The notes under the pieces were generated by a model, which saw nothing but the letters and a program-made list of their open reading frames with translations, was not told the DNA's origin and did no database searches. From Lentisphaeria bacterium UBA1784 (GTDB lineage Bacteria > Verrucomicrobiota > Lentisphaeria > Victivallales > Victivallaceae): a stretch of DNA of 8,983 nt. The position numbers and the translations under genes were made by a program. Positions 1 to 6,089 of the stretch are shown in pieces. The stretch is taken from NCBI GenBank assembly GCA_002315455.1, contig DCGG01000141.1, positions 2,894 through 11,876 of the forward strand, written 5' to 3'. Each line of letters opens with the position of its first letter. The stretch's first letter is position 1.

Positions 1-246
1 AGGTTTCAGCAACCGGATGCTTTCCCAGACCAGCCGTCTGGCACGATTCCGGTCCACGGAAAGCAGACTGTATTTCTTGCTGCATATCACCGCGCACAGA
101 AGTTTTTCCGCAGGCGCGGTCACCACCAGCATGCGGCAACCGGCGAGCCGGACTCCTTCGGACCTCATGCTCTCAAACTGAGTTTTGAAACGCATACGGT
201 CCGACTTGCGCAGAGCGAGACGGACCGTTTGTGTCTGCGGACTCAA
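1..246 (-). CDS. rnpA: Ribonuclease P protein component, 3' end cut by window edge
   Basis: Protein subunit of RNase P, which binds the catalytic RNA and helps it remove the 5' leader of precursor tRNAs in the cytoplasm. Eighty-two codons are visible and run off the left edge; the family is usually about 110-130 residues. Seen: a basic N-terminus with LRKSDRMRFK at residues 12-21, the SKK turn at 56-58, and the family's diagnostic RNRARR block at 66-71, equivalent to the RNRxKR motif of the RNA-binding helix. The best start is TTG at 246: an AAAGGTGG ribosome site (255-262) lies 8 nt upstream and no ATG fits. The gene begins 17 nt after the rpmH stop, the classic bacterial order, so the two are almost certainly cotranscribed. 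By analogy yidD/yidC would be expected beyond the left edge. Identification is secure; the start codon is less so. Confidence 0.93.
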   Translation of the reverse strand, partial: MSPQTQTVRLALRKSDRMRFKTQFESMRSEGVRLAGCRMLVVTAPAEKLLCAVICSKKYSLLSVDRNRARRLVWESIRLLKP

Positions 247-263
247 TTGAGAGACCACCTTTC

Positions 264-398
264 TTAAGCGGTGAGCCGGGCGCGGCCCTTCTGGCGGCGG
301 CGCTTCAGGACCAGACGGCCGCCCTTGGTGGCCATGCGGGCGAAGAAACCGATGCGACGCTTGCGGCGACGATTGGAAGGCTGAAATGTTCTTTTCAT
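264..398 (-). CDS. rpmH: 50S ribosomal protein L34
   Basis: Very small, highly basic protein of the large ribosomal subunit. The 44-residue product is full length and near-canonical: it opens MKRTFQPSNRRRKRR, continues GFFARMATKGGR and ends in an Arg/Lys-rich tail closing RARLTA. ATG at 398 is preceded by an AAGGA ribosome site (409-413) at normal spacing. It is the first gene of the rpmH-rnpA pair and has its own sigma70-like promoter at 488-516, leaving a leader of about 80 nt that contains a short hairpin (450-469). In many bacteria this pair lies close to dnaA and the replication origin; nothing in the window confirms that here. Confidence 0.97.
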   Translation of the reverse strand: MKRTFQPSNRRRKRRIGFFARMATKGGRLVLKRRRQKGRARLTA

Positions 399-408
399 TT
401 TTTCGGCA

Positions 409-413
409 TCCTT
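409..413 (-). promoter_or_regulatory. Ribosome binding site of rpmH
   Basis: AAGGA on the minus strand, about 10 nt before the rpmH ATG at 398. It supports that start. Confidence 0.6.
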
Positions 414-449
414 TATGGTTATTGTTGTGTTTTCCGTTCAATATGGAAA

Positions 450-469
450 TCGGGGCAAAAAGTCCCCGA
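450..469 (-). promoter_or_regulatory. Hairpin in the rpmH leader
   Basis: The minus strand reads TCGGGG, eight loop bases, CCCCGA: a perfect 6-bp, mostly G-C stem. It lies inside the inferred 5' leader, downstream of the promoter and upstream of the ribosome site. There is no U-run after it in the direction of rpmH transcription, so it is not an obvious terminator. A regulatory or RNA-stabilising role is only a guess. Confidence 0.35.
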
Positions 470-487
470 GTTTCGTGCGATTCATTT

Positions 488-516
488 AATTTACACCGAA
501 AACCGCCGGATTTCAA
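488..516 (-). promoter_or_regulatory. Sigma70-like promoter of rpmH-rnpA
   Basis: On the minus strand, TTGAAA (516-511) and TAAATT (493-488) are separated by exactly 17 bp. Transcription would begin near 481. The 399-670 stretch between rpmH and the neighbouring gene holds this promoter and the leader hairpin; I see no gene in it. Confidence 0.6.
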
Positions 517-651
517 GTTTCCCGTCGGATTTTCCTGCAATTTCCTTGAATCATCGGTTCGTGCAGGGAAGATCAGCGTGCTGTCATGCGAGGGCAGTCT
601 CCAGACCGGCCGGCGATCCAATGAGAGGAAGAAACCTTTCGGAGCATCCTG

Positions 652-685
652 CATTTCCGGCGGAAGAAAGTCATTTCCGGCGGAA
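652..685. repeat. Short tandem direct repeat at a gene end
   Basis: CATTTCCGGCGGAA occurs at 652-665 and again at 672-685, a 14-bp direct repeat separated by 6 bp. The inner copy encodes the last residues (FRRK) of the pyruvyltransferase-like protein and overlaps its stop; the outer copy lies just past the stop. It is probably a small slippage duplication. Confidence 0.5.
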
Positions 686-1966
686 CTGCATTCGCACCGC
701 TGCTTCGGCGGCGGAATCGATCCGCTCCCGGCAGTGCCGTACCTTTTCCCGGGCGGCAACGGGGTCGGAAAGCAGATCGTCCACGATGGTGCACGCCTTC
801 TCCGTGCTGTCGGGATCGTCGATTTCCAGCAACCACTCCGGGACGCCGATGTCCTCCCACATGGTGCTCTTGGGCCCGAATCCCCGGTGCCGGAACACCG
901 CAGAGGGGATGCCGTTGCCGAGGGCCATCACCTGCGAATGCATTTCGATGCCGAAGACGGCGGCGCTCCGGCGGTAGATGCCGAGGGCCTGCGCCGGATT
1001 CCAGAATTCCGGCAGGACCGCGCAGGAAGCGGCCACGTCTTCCGGAAGGCTCCGGTAAAGCGGAGCAAGGAGAGCCATCTCCGGGATCTGCTCCGCGCAG
1101 AGCAAAACTTTTTTCCGCCATCTGCGGACCACGTACGTAATCACCTCCCGCAGCAACGCCTGATCATGGGCGGCGGAGGCTTCGTTGAGCTGGATCGCCC
1201 TGGGGGATGCCGGACCGCCGAAGAACTCCCAGCGGGGCGTGGCCCGCTGACCGGGGATACAACAGACGAACTCCCCCGGCAGCCACGAATTTTCCTCCAG
1301 AAACGCCTCCGCATAGACATCGTCCGCGCAATCGAAGTCGAAAACGGCATCGGGAGCCCAGCAGATCCGGTCGTTTTCGGATTTCTCCGCCCGGGCCAGC
1401 GACTTGGAATCCCGGAACGAGGCAGAGTCCAATTGATTCAGGATGGGGAACTGGCTCCGGTCACACCCGATGGCGTAGGCCGCGGCCGGCTTCTCCGTGA
1501 TCTCCTGAAACTCCTTGAGGGACTTCGCCACCGAGGAGGCGATCCCGTTCCCCGAACTGATCAGAAACAGATCGGCCGATTTCACGGCCTCCGCAAGTCC
1601 GGGGGGAGTGGCTTCGCCGTCCTTCAGCGATCCGGTGACAATGGCCACTTTGGGGAAACGTTTCCGCATCATGCCGGCGAGGGAGGCATCGAGGGGGGCA
1701 TCCGCCCAGACCGTCACCTGCGCTTCCGGCAGATGCTTCTGCAGGACCGCCAGGTTCCCGAAGGCGTGAGCGGCGGTACCGATGTTGTAACAGATTACCT
1801 TGCCGTCCTTCACTGTCCGGAAGTCCCGGAGCAGGATCGACTGAAACCGGGCCGCGTTGCGAGGCCCCATCGGTCCCCGTTCCGGCGGTTCCGCCTCCGC
1901 CGCCGCGGCAGAGCAGAACACGATCGCCGTTGCGGCACAACGTTGCACGAAGGTACGCAAAGACAT
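671..1966 (-). CDS. Exported polysaccharide pyruvyltransferase-family protein
   Basis: Members of the polysaccharide pyruvyltransferase family (WcaK/CsaB-like) add ketal-linked pyruvate to surface glycans, using phosphoenolpyruvate. With the start at ATG 1966 the product is 431 residues. AAGGAG lies 8-9 nt upstream, and residues 1-25 form a textbook signal peptide (basic start, Ala-rich core, AEA cleavage site). Rossmann-like features follow: CYNIGTAAHAFGNLAVLQ near residue 60, a LFLISSGNG strand/loop, and late in the protein GIEMHSQVMALGNGIP (His343), matching the family's conserved RLH-containing segment followed by an x-G-x-P loop. The usual Arg before the His is replaced (EMH), so catalysis is uncertain. 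A signal peptide is odd for an enzyme using cytosolic PEP. An ATG at 2215 is in frame and would give 514 residues, but it lies upstream of the inferred transcription start. No terminator is obvious after the stop. Confidence 0.8.
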   Translation of the reverse strand: MSLRTFVQRCAATAIVFCSAAAAEAEPPERGPMGPRNAARFQSILLRDFRTVKDGKVICYNIGTAAHAFGNLAVLQKHLPEAQVTVWADAPLDASLAGMMRKRFPKVAIVTGSLKDGEATPPGLAEAVKSADLFLISSGNGIASSVAKSLKEFQEITEKPAAAYAIGCDRSQFPILNQLDSASFRDSKSLARAEKSENDRICWAPDAVFDFDCADDVYAEAFLEENSWLPGEFVCCIPGQRATPRWEFFGGPASPRAIQLNEASAAHDQALLREVITYVVRRWRKKVLLCAEQIPEMALLAPLYRSLPEDVAASCAVLPEFWNPAQALGIYRRSAAVFGIEMHSQVMALGNGIPSAVFRHRGFGPKSTMWEDIGVPEWLLEIDDPDSTEKACTIVDDLLSDPVAAREKVRHCRERIDSAAEAAVRMQFRRK

Positions 1967-2197
1967 CAGATCATTCTCCTTGTTTGTCATCTTCTGTTGC
2001 GAGAATTTGTTTTTTGCGGGATGTTCCTTGTGATCGGTAATCCACGAGATCTGCGTGCCCCCGGGAAGCACGAACTGCTCCAATTGGGAGGCTTCGACCG
2101 CTCCGGTGCAGACGCCGATGGCGGCACACGCCGCCAGAAGCAGGCACCGAAAAGACTTTTGCGTCGCGCCCAGGGAGGCTCCTTCCTTTGCGATCAT
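1967..2197 (-). other. Leader with an in-frame, signal-peptide-like reading frame
   Basis: This stretch lies between the inferred transcription start (near 2209) and the likely start of the pyruvyltransferase-like gene, and it is open in the same frame. From ATG 2197 it would encode 77 residues running straight into the downstream protein. It includes a second plausible Sec signal (basic KSFR, core CLLLAACAAIGVCTGA, cleavage-like VEA) and then a hydrophilic stretch. A strong AAGGAAGGAG site (2179-2188) precedes a CTG at 2173 by 5 nt, whereas ATG 2197 has no ribosome site. It may be a translated leader, the remnant of another exported gene fused by loss of its stop, or the true N-terminus of the downstream protein. 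I do not recognise the sequence after the signal. Confidence 0.4.
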
Positions 2198-2215
2198 ATC
2201 CGACAACCCCGCCAT

Positions 2216-2244
2216 AATTTAGCAGATATCCGTTTCATTTTCAA
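2216..2244 (-). promoter_or_regulatory. Sigma70-like promoter of the pyruvyltransferase-like gene
   Basis: On the minus strand, TTGAAA (2244-2239) and TAAATT (2221-2216) are 17 bp apart, the same hexamers and spacing as the rpmH promoter. Transcription would start near 2209, just inside the ATG at 2215. That argues against 2215 as the start codon and leaves a leader of about 240 nt before ATG 1966. Confidence 0.55.
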
Positions 2245-2313
2245 GCGGATACCGGGAATTTTCCTCCTGTCCGGAGAGATGGTCGGAAAGGTTTTCTGCA
2301 AAAATAAAATGCG

Positions 2314-2335
2314 TCTAATATTAGATATTTCTAAT
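2314..2335. promoter_or_regulatory. DtxR-type operator with three half-sites
   Basis: The hexamer TCTAAT appears at 2314-2319, inverted as ATTAGA at 2320-2325, and again direct at 2330-2335. This makes two overlapping dyads: the perfect 12-bp palindrome at 2314-2325, and ATTAGA-TATT-TCTAAT at 2320-2335. The second contains TTAG-N6-CTAA (2321-2334), the spacing found within the classical DtxR/IdeR iron box. It ends 8 bp before the -35 of the dtxR-feoB promoter, a natural place for regulation by the repressor encoded next door. Binding is inferred, not shown. Confidence 0.55.
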
Positions 2336-2343
2336 TCTGCCTC

Positions 2344-2372
2344 TTGAATCCGCCTTGGATGGGGGATATATT
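2344..2372 (+). promoter_or_regulatory. Sigma70-like promoter of the dtxR-feoB operon
   Basis: TTGAAT (2344-2349) and TATATT (2367-2372) are 17 bp apart. Transcription would begin near 2379, giving a leader of roughly 40 nt with GGAGG at 2402-2406 before the ATG at 2418. The operator-like dyad lies immediately upstream. Confidence 0.6.
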
Positions 2373-2417
2373 ATAGCGCAATACACAGGAACGGAAAACG
2401 CGGAGGAAACGAAGCCC

Positions 2418-3113
2418 ATGCCGGAACGACCCGAAAAAAACATCTCCAGCAGTCTGGAAGACTATCTGGAGGCCATCGCCGAGATCATCGAGCAGAATGG
2501 CCACGCCCACACCAAGGATATCGCGGAGAAACTGGAGGTCACCATGCCTTCCGTCAGTTCCGCTCTTCAGAGCCTCTCCGCTCGGGGGCTCATCAACTAC
2601 CGCACCCACTTCCCCGTGAAACTCACCGGCCTCGGCGCCAAGCGGGCCGCCGTGATCCGGCTCCGGCATCAGGCGCTGAAGCGCTTCTTTTCGGAACTGC
2701 TTCAGCTGGACCCCGGGGAAGCCAACGGCGCCGCCTGCCGGGTGGAACACGTGATCAGCGAAACCGTCATGGCCCGGATGGTCTCCCTCTACGAAGCCAT
2801 CACCGAACGGCAGGACTGCGAAGGACTGCGGGCCTATCTTGCCGAAACCATGCCCCGGATCCAGCCCGATCCCGACGCGGAGCTGATCTCCCTCGACACT
2901 CTCGCGCCGGGACACAAGGGGATCGTGGTCCGGATCGCGGAGAACCTCCGGGGGCTCCGCAAATTCGCGGACCTCGGCGTGGTTCCCGGAACGCTCCTGC
3001 AGATGGAAGGCCGGGCCCCCTTCGGCGATCTGCTCCGGGTCAAAGTGATGGGCAGCAGTCTCTCCCTGCGGAGCGCCGACGCCATGTACATCTGGATCAG
3101 ACCCACGGAGTAA
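2418..3113 (+). CDS. DtxR-family metal-dependent repressor with FeoA domain
   Basis: A 231-residue transcriptional repressor that binds DNA when loaded with Fe2+ or Mn2+. Residues 10-75 form the winged helix (EDYLEAI start, recognition region VTMPSVSSALQSL). Residues 76-145 form the dimerisation and metal-binding domain (RHQALKRFF, then ACRVEHVIS). Residues about 157-230 are an SH3-like FeoA domain (LAPGHKG, DLGVVPGT, LLRVKV). Likely metal ligands are Asp15, Glu18, His84, Cys107, Glu110 and His111. The Asp/Glu pair in EDYLE resembles MntR, while the Cys-x-x-Glu-His resembles DtxR/IdeR. ATG 2418 has GGAGG upstream; an in-frame TTG at 2355 lies inside the promoter and is rejected. There is no separate feoA in the window, so this domain may also serve FeoB. 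It is followed by feoB after 6 nt. An iron role is inferred from context; the family is certain. Confidence 0.93.
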   Translation: MPERPEKNISSSLEDYLEAIAEIIEQNGHAHTKDIAEKLEVTMPSVSSALQSLSARGLINYRTHFPVKLTGLGAKRAAVIRLRHQALKRFFSELLQLDPGEANGAACRVEHVISETVMARMVSLYEAITERQDCEGLRAYLAETMPRIQPDPDAELISLDTLAPGHKGIVVRIAENLRGLRKFADLGVVPGTLLQMEGRAPFGDLLRVKVMGSSLSLRSADAMYIWIRPTE

Positions 3114-3119
3114 GAGACC

Positions 3120-5255
3120 ATGCGCGACCGAAATTTCTGCATCGCCCTCATCGGCAATCCCAACTGCGGCAAGACCACCATCTTCAACCATCTCACCGGG
3201 ACCCATCAGCACACCGGGAACTACTCCGGCGTCACCGTGGAACGCAAGGCGGGCGTCTGCCACCTCGCTCCCGGTCTGGAGGCCGACGTCGTCGATCTCC
3301 CCGGCATTTACAGCCTCTCCGAAGGGTCCCCCGAGGAGCGGGTGGCCTTCGACGAACTGGTCACGGGGAAGATCGACCTGATCCTCAACGTCATTGATGC
3401 CGGAAACGCCCAACGGAATCTCTATCTCACGACCCAACTGGCGGAACTGGGCATTCCTCTGATGCTGGACTTCAACATGATCGATGACGCCGAGGCACGG
3501 GGGCTCAGTTTCGATTTCTCCAAACTGGCCTCCTTTTTCGGCAGTCCCATCGTCACCACCTCCGGGGTCAGCGGACGGGGGATCGATGAGCTTCGCGGGA
3601 AACTGGGAGAACTGGCCCGAGCTTCCCAACTGCAGCTTCCGGTGAAGCCCAAGTACGGTCCCAAGATCGACCAGGCGATCCAGGTGCTCTCTCCGCAAAT
3701 CCGTGAGGTGCGTCCCGCCCACTTCGGGAATCTGCCGGAACGCTGCCTTGCCATCAAACTGCTGGAAAACGATCCCGGAGTCCTGCGCTTCCCCGCCTTC
3801 GCGCCCCTGATGCCGGAGGTGGAAAAGTGGCGTGGCATCATCGCCCAGCGCAACGGCATCGCCAGCGACGCCCTCATGGCGGACTACCGCTACGGCGTCA
3901 TTGCGGGAGCCTGCAGGGAAGCCATCCGCATCAACGACAACGAGCGGCGGATGATCTCCAACCGCATCGACGGGGTCGTCACCAACCGTTTCTTCGGATT
4001 GCCGATCTTCCTTGGCGTCATGTATCTTGTGTTCTACTTCGCTTTCACGGTCGGGGAGTATCCGGTCCAGTGGCTGGAGCAGTTCTTCGGCTGGGCGGGG
4101 GAATTCATCACCGCGCACTGGCCCGCCGGATCGGATGACTTTCTCCGGCGGCTTATCGTGGACGGCGTCATCGGCGGCGTGGGCGGAGTGCTGGTGTTTC
4201 TGCCCAACATCATCCTGCTCTTCGCCGCCATCGCCTTTCTGGAAGGTACCGGCTACATGGCCCGGGCCGCCTTCGTCATGGACGGATTCATGCACATCTT
4301 CGGCCTCCACGGGAAGAGTTTCATTCCCATGATCCTGGGCGTGGGCTGTTCCGTGCCGGCGGTCATGGCCACCCGCACCATCGAATCCGAGCGGGACCGC
4401 CTCATCACCATCATGGTGATCCCTTTCATGAGTTGCAGCGCAAGGCTGCCCATCTACGTTCTGCTGACGCAGGCCTTCTTCGCGCATCATCAGGCCTCCG
4501 TCACCATGCTGATGTACCTGATCGGGGCCGTGGTCTCTCTCGGCGCCGCGCGGCTGTTGAAATCCACGGTATTCGGCGGAGAGGGAGAGGTGTTCGTCAT
4601 GGAACTGCCGCCTTACCGGCTCCCCACCGTGCAGAGCATCCTCATCCAGATGTGGGAGCGGGCGGTGATGTATCTCCGCAAAGCCGGGACCTTCATCCTC
4701 GGAGCCTCCATCGTCATGTTCCTGCTCAACAGTTTTCCCGTGGATACCGCCGCCCATGAGAGATTTTCCGCAGCTGCCGCGCAGGTGGAGGAGGCATCGA
4801 TCCCGGCTGCGGAAAGATCCGCGAAACTGGCGGAACTCGCCGCCCAATGCCGCGCCGCGGATCTGGAGTATTCCGTGGCAGGCCGTATCGGCAAGGGTCT
4901 GGCGGTGGTCCTGCATCCGGTGGGCTTCGACTGGCGGACCAGTTCCGCGCTGGTGGGGGCGCTTGCCGGAAAGGAACTTTTCGTCTCCCAGCTTGGCGTG
5001 ATTTTCTCCATCAGCGGAGCGGAGGGCGGAGTGGAATCTCTGCTCCGGACCTTGCGTGAAACCTACACGCCCATGCAGGGATTCGCCATGATGCTTTTCT
5101 GTCTGCTCTCCATTCCCTGCATTGCCACCATCGCGGTGGTGCGGAAGGAAACCGGCAGCTGGAAATGGACCATCTTCCAGATCGCGGCCTATACCCTCAC
5201 CGCCTACACCATCACGCTCGTCGTCTATCAGGCGGGGAAATGGATCCTCGGATGA
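3120..5255 (+). CDS. feoB: Ferrous iron transporter FeoB
   Basis: Inner-membrane importer of Fe2+ with a cytosolic G-protein domain. The 711 residues are full length. G domain: G1 GNPNCGKTT at 12-20, switch region NYSGVTVE at 34-41, G3 DLPG at 59-62, G4 NMID at 119-122, and G5-like TSGVS at 147-151. A helical GDI/spacer domain follows to about 285, then the multi-helix membrane core. The two inverted gate motifs are present: GCSVPAVMATRT with Cys410, and FMSCSARLPIY with Cys439, both conserved in the family. The C-terminal LAGKELFVSQLG segment and final helices (to YQAGKWI) are intact. An Ala/Glu-rich stretch at about 542-580 interrupts the core where FeoBs vary. No FeoC-like Cys cluster is seen. 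It is the second gene of the operon, with a GGAG site overlapping the end of the repressor gene; its stop overlaps the next start. Confidence 0.98.
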   Translation: MRDRNFCIALIGNPNCGKTTIFNHLTGTHQHTGNYSGVTVERKAGVCHLAPGLEADVVDLPGIYSLSEGSPEERVAFDELVTGKIDLILNVIDAGNAQRNLYLTTQLAELGIPLMLDFNMIDDAEARGLSFDFSKLASFFGSPIVTTSGVSGRGIDELRGKLGELARASQLQLPVKPKYGPKIDQAIQVLSPQIREVRPAHFGNLPERCLAIKLLENDPGVLRFPAFAPLMPEVEKWRGIIAQRNGIASDALMADYRYGVIAGACREAIRINDNERRMISNRIDGVVTNRFFGLPIFLGVMYLVFYFAFTVGEYPVQWLEQFFGWAGEFITAHWPAGSDDFLRRLIVDGVIGGVGGVLVFLPNIILLFAAIAFLEGTGYMARAAFVMDGFMHIFGLHGKSFIPMILGVGCSVPAVMATRTIESERDRLITIMVIPFMSCSARLPIYVLLTQAFFAHHQASVTMLMYLIGAVVSLGAARLLKSTVFGGEGEVFVMELPPYRLPTVQSILIQMWERAVMYLRKAGTFILGASIVMFLLNSFPVDTAAHERFSAAAAQVEEASIPAAERSAKLAELAAQCRAADLEYSVAGRIGKGLAVVLHPVGFDWRTSSALVGALAGKELFVSQLGVIFSISGAEGGVESLLRTLRETYTPMQGFAMMLFCLLSIPCIATIAVVRKETGSWKWTIFQIAAYTLTAYTITLVVYQAGKWILG

Positions 5256-5944
5256 GACCGGAAACTCTTCCTCTCCCGCCGGGACTTCCCGCTCCGCTTG
5301 CGGAGGCCTATCGGACCCTTTCGGGTTGGCTGGCGGACCGGCTGCAGGAGGCTTCCGGATGCCACGATTTGGATCACACGCTCCGGGTGATCTCCAACAG
5401 CTGCGCCCTGCTCGCGGAACTGCCGGAAGCCGATCCGGGAGTGGTCCTCATGGCGGCGCTGCTCCACGATGCCGCCCGCCCGGAAGAGATGCGCTCAAAG
5501 GGGGCGCTGGACCACGCCCTGATCGGTGCAGAACTGGCGGAACAGGAACTTCAGAAAGCGGGGCTTCCGCAGGAGTTCGCGGAGCGGGTCGCGGAGGCGA
5601 TCCGCACCCATCGTTTCCGGCGGGGCGCGGCGCCCTCCGCTCTGGAAGCAAAGATCGTGTATGATGCGGACAAACTGGACTCCCTCGGCGCCGTAGGGAT
5701 CGGACGTGCCTTCCTTTTTGCGGGGCGGGTCGGCGCCCGGCTCCACAATACCGAAGCAGAGGCGCTTGCCGGTTCGGAATACACCCGGGAGGATACCGCC
5801 TACCGGGAGTATCTCGTGAAACTCCGCCACGTCCCCGGACGGATGGCGACGCTCCCCGGTGCCCGGATGGCCGGGGAGAGAGCGGCGCAGATGGCTGCCT
5901 TCTTTTCAGAACTCGACCGGGAGACCGGGCTGAACGGAGGATAA
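5252..5944 (+). CDS. HD-domain metal-dependent phosphohydrolase
   Basis: A 230-residue cytosolic protein of the HD superfamily, closest in layout to the YedJ-type hydrolases. Metal ligands in order: His42 in HDLDHTLRV, the His72-Asp73 doublet in AALLHDAAR, and Asp140 in YDADKLDSLGAVGIGR; a conserved-looking His120 sits in AIRTH. HD enzymes hydrolyse phosphoester bonds in nucleotides or related molecules, but the substrate cannot be read from sequence. ATG 5252 overlaps the feoB stop as ATGA, so translation is probably coupled and the enzyme made in step with the transporter. An upstream in-frame ATG at 5165 lies deep inside feoB and is rejected. No signal peptide or membrane segment is seen. 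It appears to be the last gene of the operon; no convincing terminator follows. Confidence 0.9.
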   Translation: MRPETLPLPPGLPAPLAEAYRTLSGWLADRLQEASGCHDLDHTLRVISNSCALLAELPEADPGVVLMAALLHDAARPEEMRSKGALDHALIGAELAEQELQKAGLPQEFAERVAEAIRTHRFRRGAAPSALEAKIVYDADKLDSLGAVGIGRAFLFAGRVGARLHNTEAEALAGSEYTREDTAYREYLVKLRHVPGRMATLPGARMAGERAAQMAAFFSELDRETGLNGG

Positions 5945-6032
5945 CGCCTTCTCATCACGCGGGACTCCGGGGAAAGGCTCCGTGTCCGGGAGGGAAAATC
6001 TCTCTCTACAGGACGGAAACATGCGTAAAAAC

Positions 6033-6061
6033 TTGACATTTCCGGGAAATCCCGTTACATT
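6033..6061 (+). promoter_or_regulatory. Strong sigma70-like promoter of the MltF-like gene
   Basis: A consensus TTGACA (6033-6038) and TACATT (6056-6061) are separated by 17 bp, with transcription expected near 6068, 22 nt before the ATG at 6090. This is the best promoter match in the window and excludes the earlier in-frame starts at 5982 (GTG) and 6021 (ATG). It makes the downstream gene a separate unit from the feo operon. Confidence 0.7.
6043..6054. promoter_or_regulatory. Small dyad in the promoter spacer
   Basis: CGGGA-AA-TCCCG, two 5-bp arms around two bases, lies between the -35 and -10 of the MltF-like promoter; an overlapping TTCCGGGAA dyad covers 6040-6048. A repressor bound here would block RNA polymerase, but no cognate regulator is evident and such dyads can arise by chance. 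Confidence 0.3.
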
Positions 6062-6089
6062 AACCCGGAAACAACCCATAAGGATCCCC

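Noticed and set aside
450..475. A plus-strand rho-independent terminator
   Set aside because: The stem is short, lacks a T-run, and no plus-strand gene ends nearby.
231..977. A 248-codon plus-strand open frame
   Set aside because: It overlaps rpmH antisense, and its product is low-complexity and shows no family resemblance.
386..2347. A 653-codon plus-strand open frame
   Set aside because: It runs antisense to the pyruvyltransferase-like gene, has a low-complexity Arg/Gly/Pro-rich product, and crosses promoters and intergenic DNA.
2331..4916. An 861-codon open frame antisense to the repressor and feoB
   Set aside because: It is a shadow of high-GC codon use: the product is a His/Gly/Asp/Glu-rich string with no domain, and the plus strand here encodes clear DtxR and FeoB motifs.
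5945..6010. A possible terminator after the HD gene
   Set aside because: GGAC and GTCC arms exist, but the inner pairing is poor and no T-run follows, so it does not qualify as an intrinsic terminator.
5982..6089. An earlier start for the MltF-like gene at GTG 5982 or ATG 6021
   Set aside because: Both lie upstream of or inside the consensus promoter, and the signal peptide begins properly only at ATG 6090.
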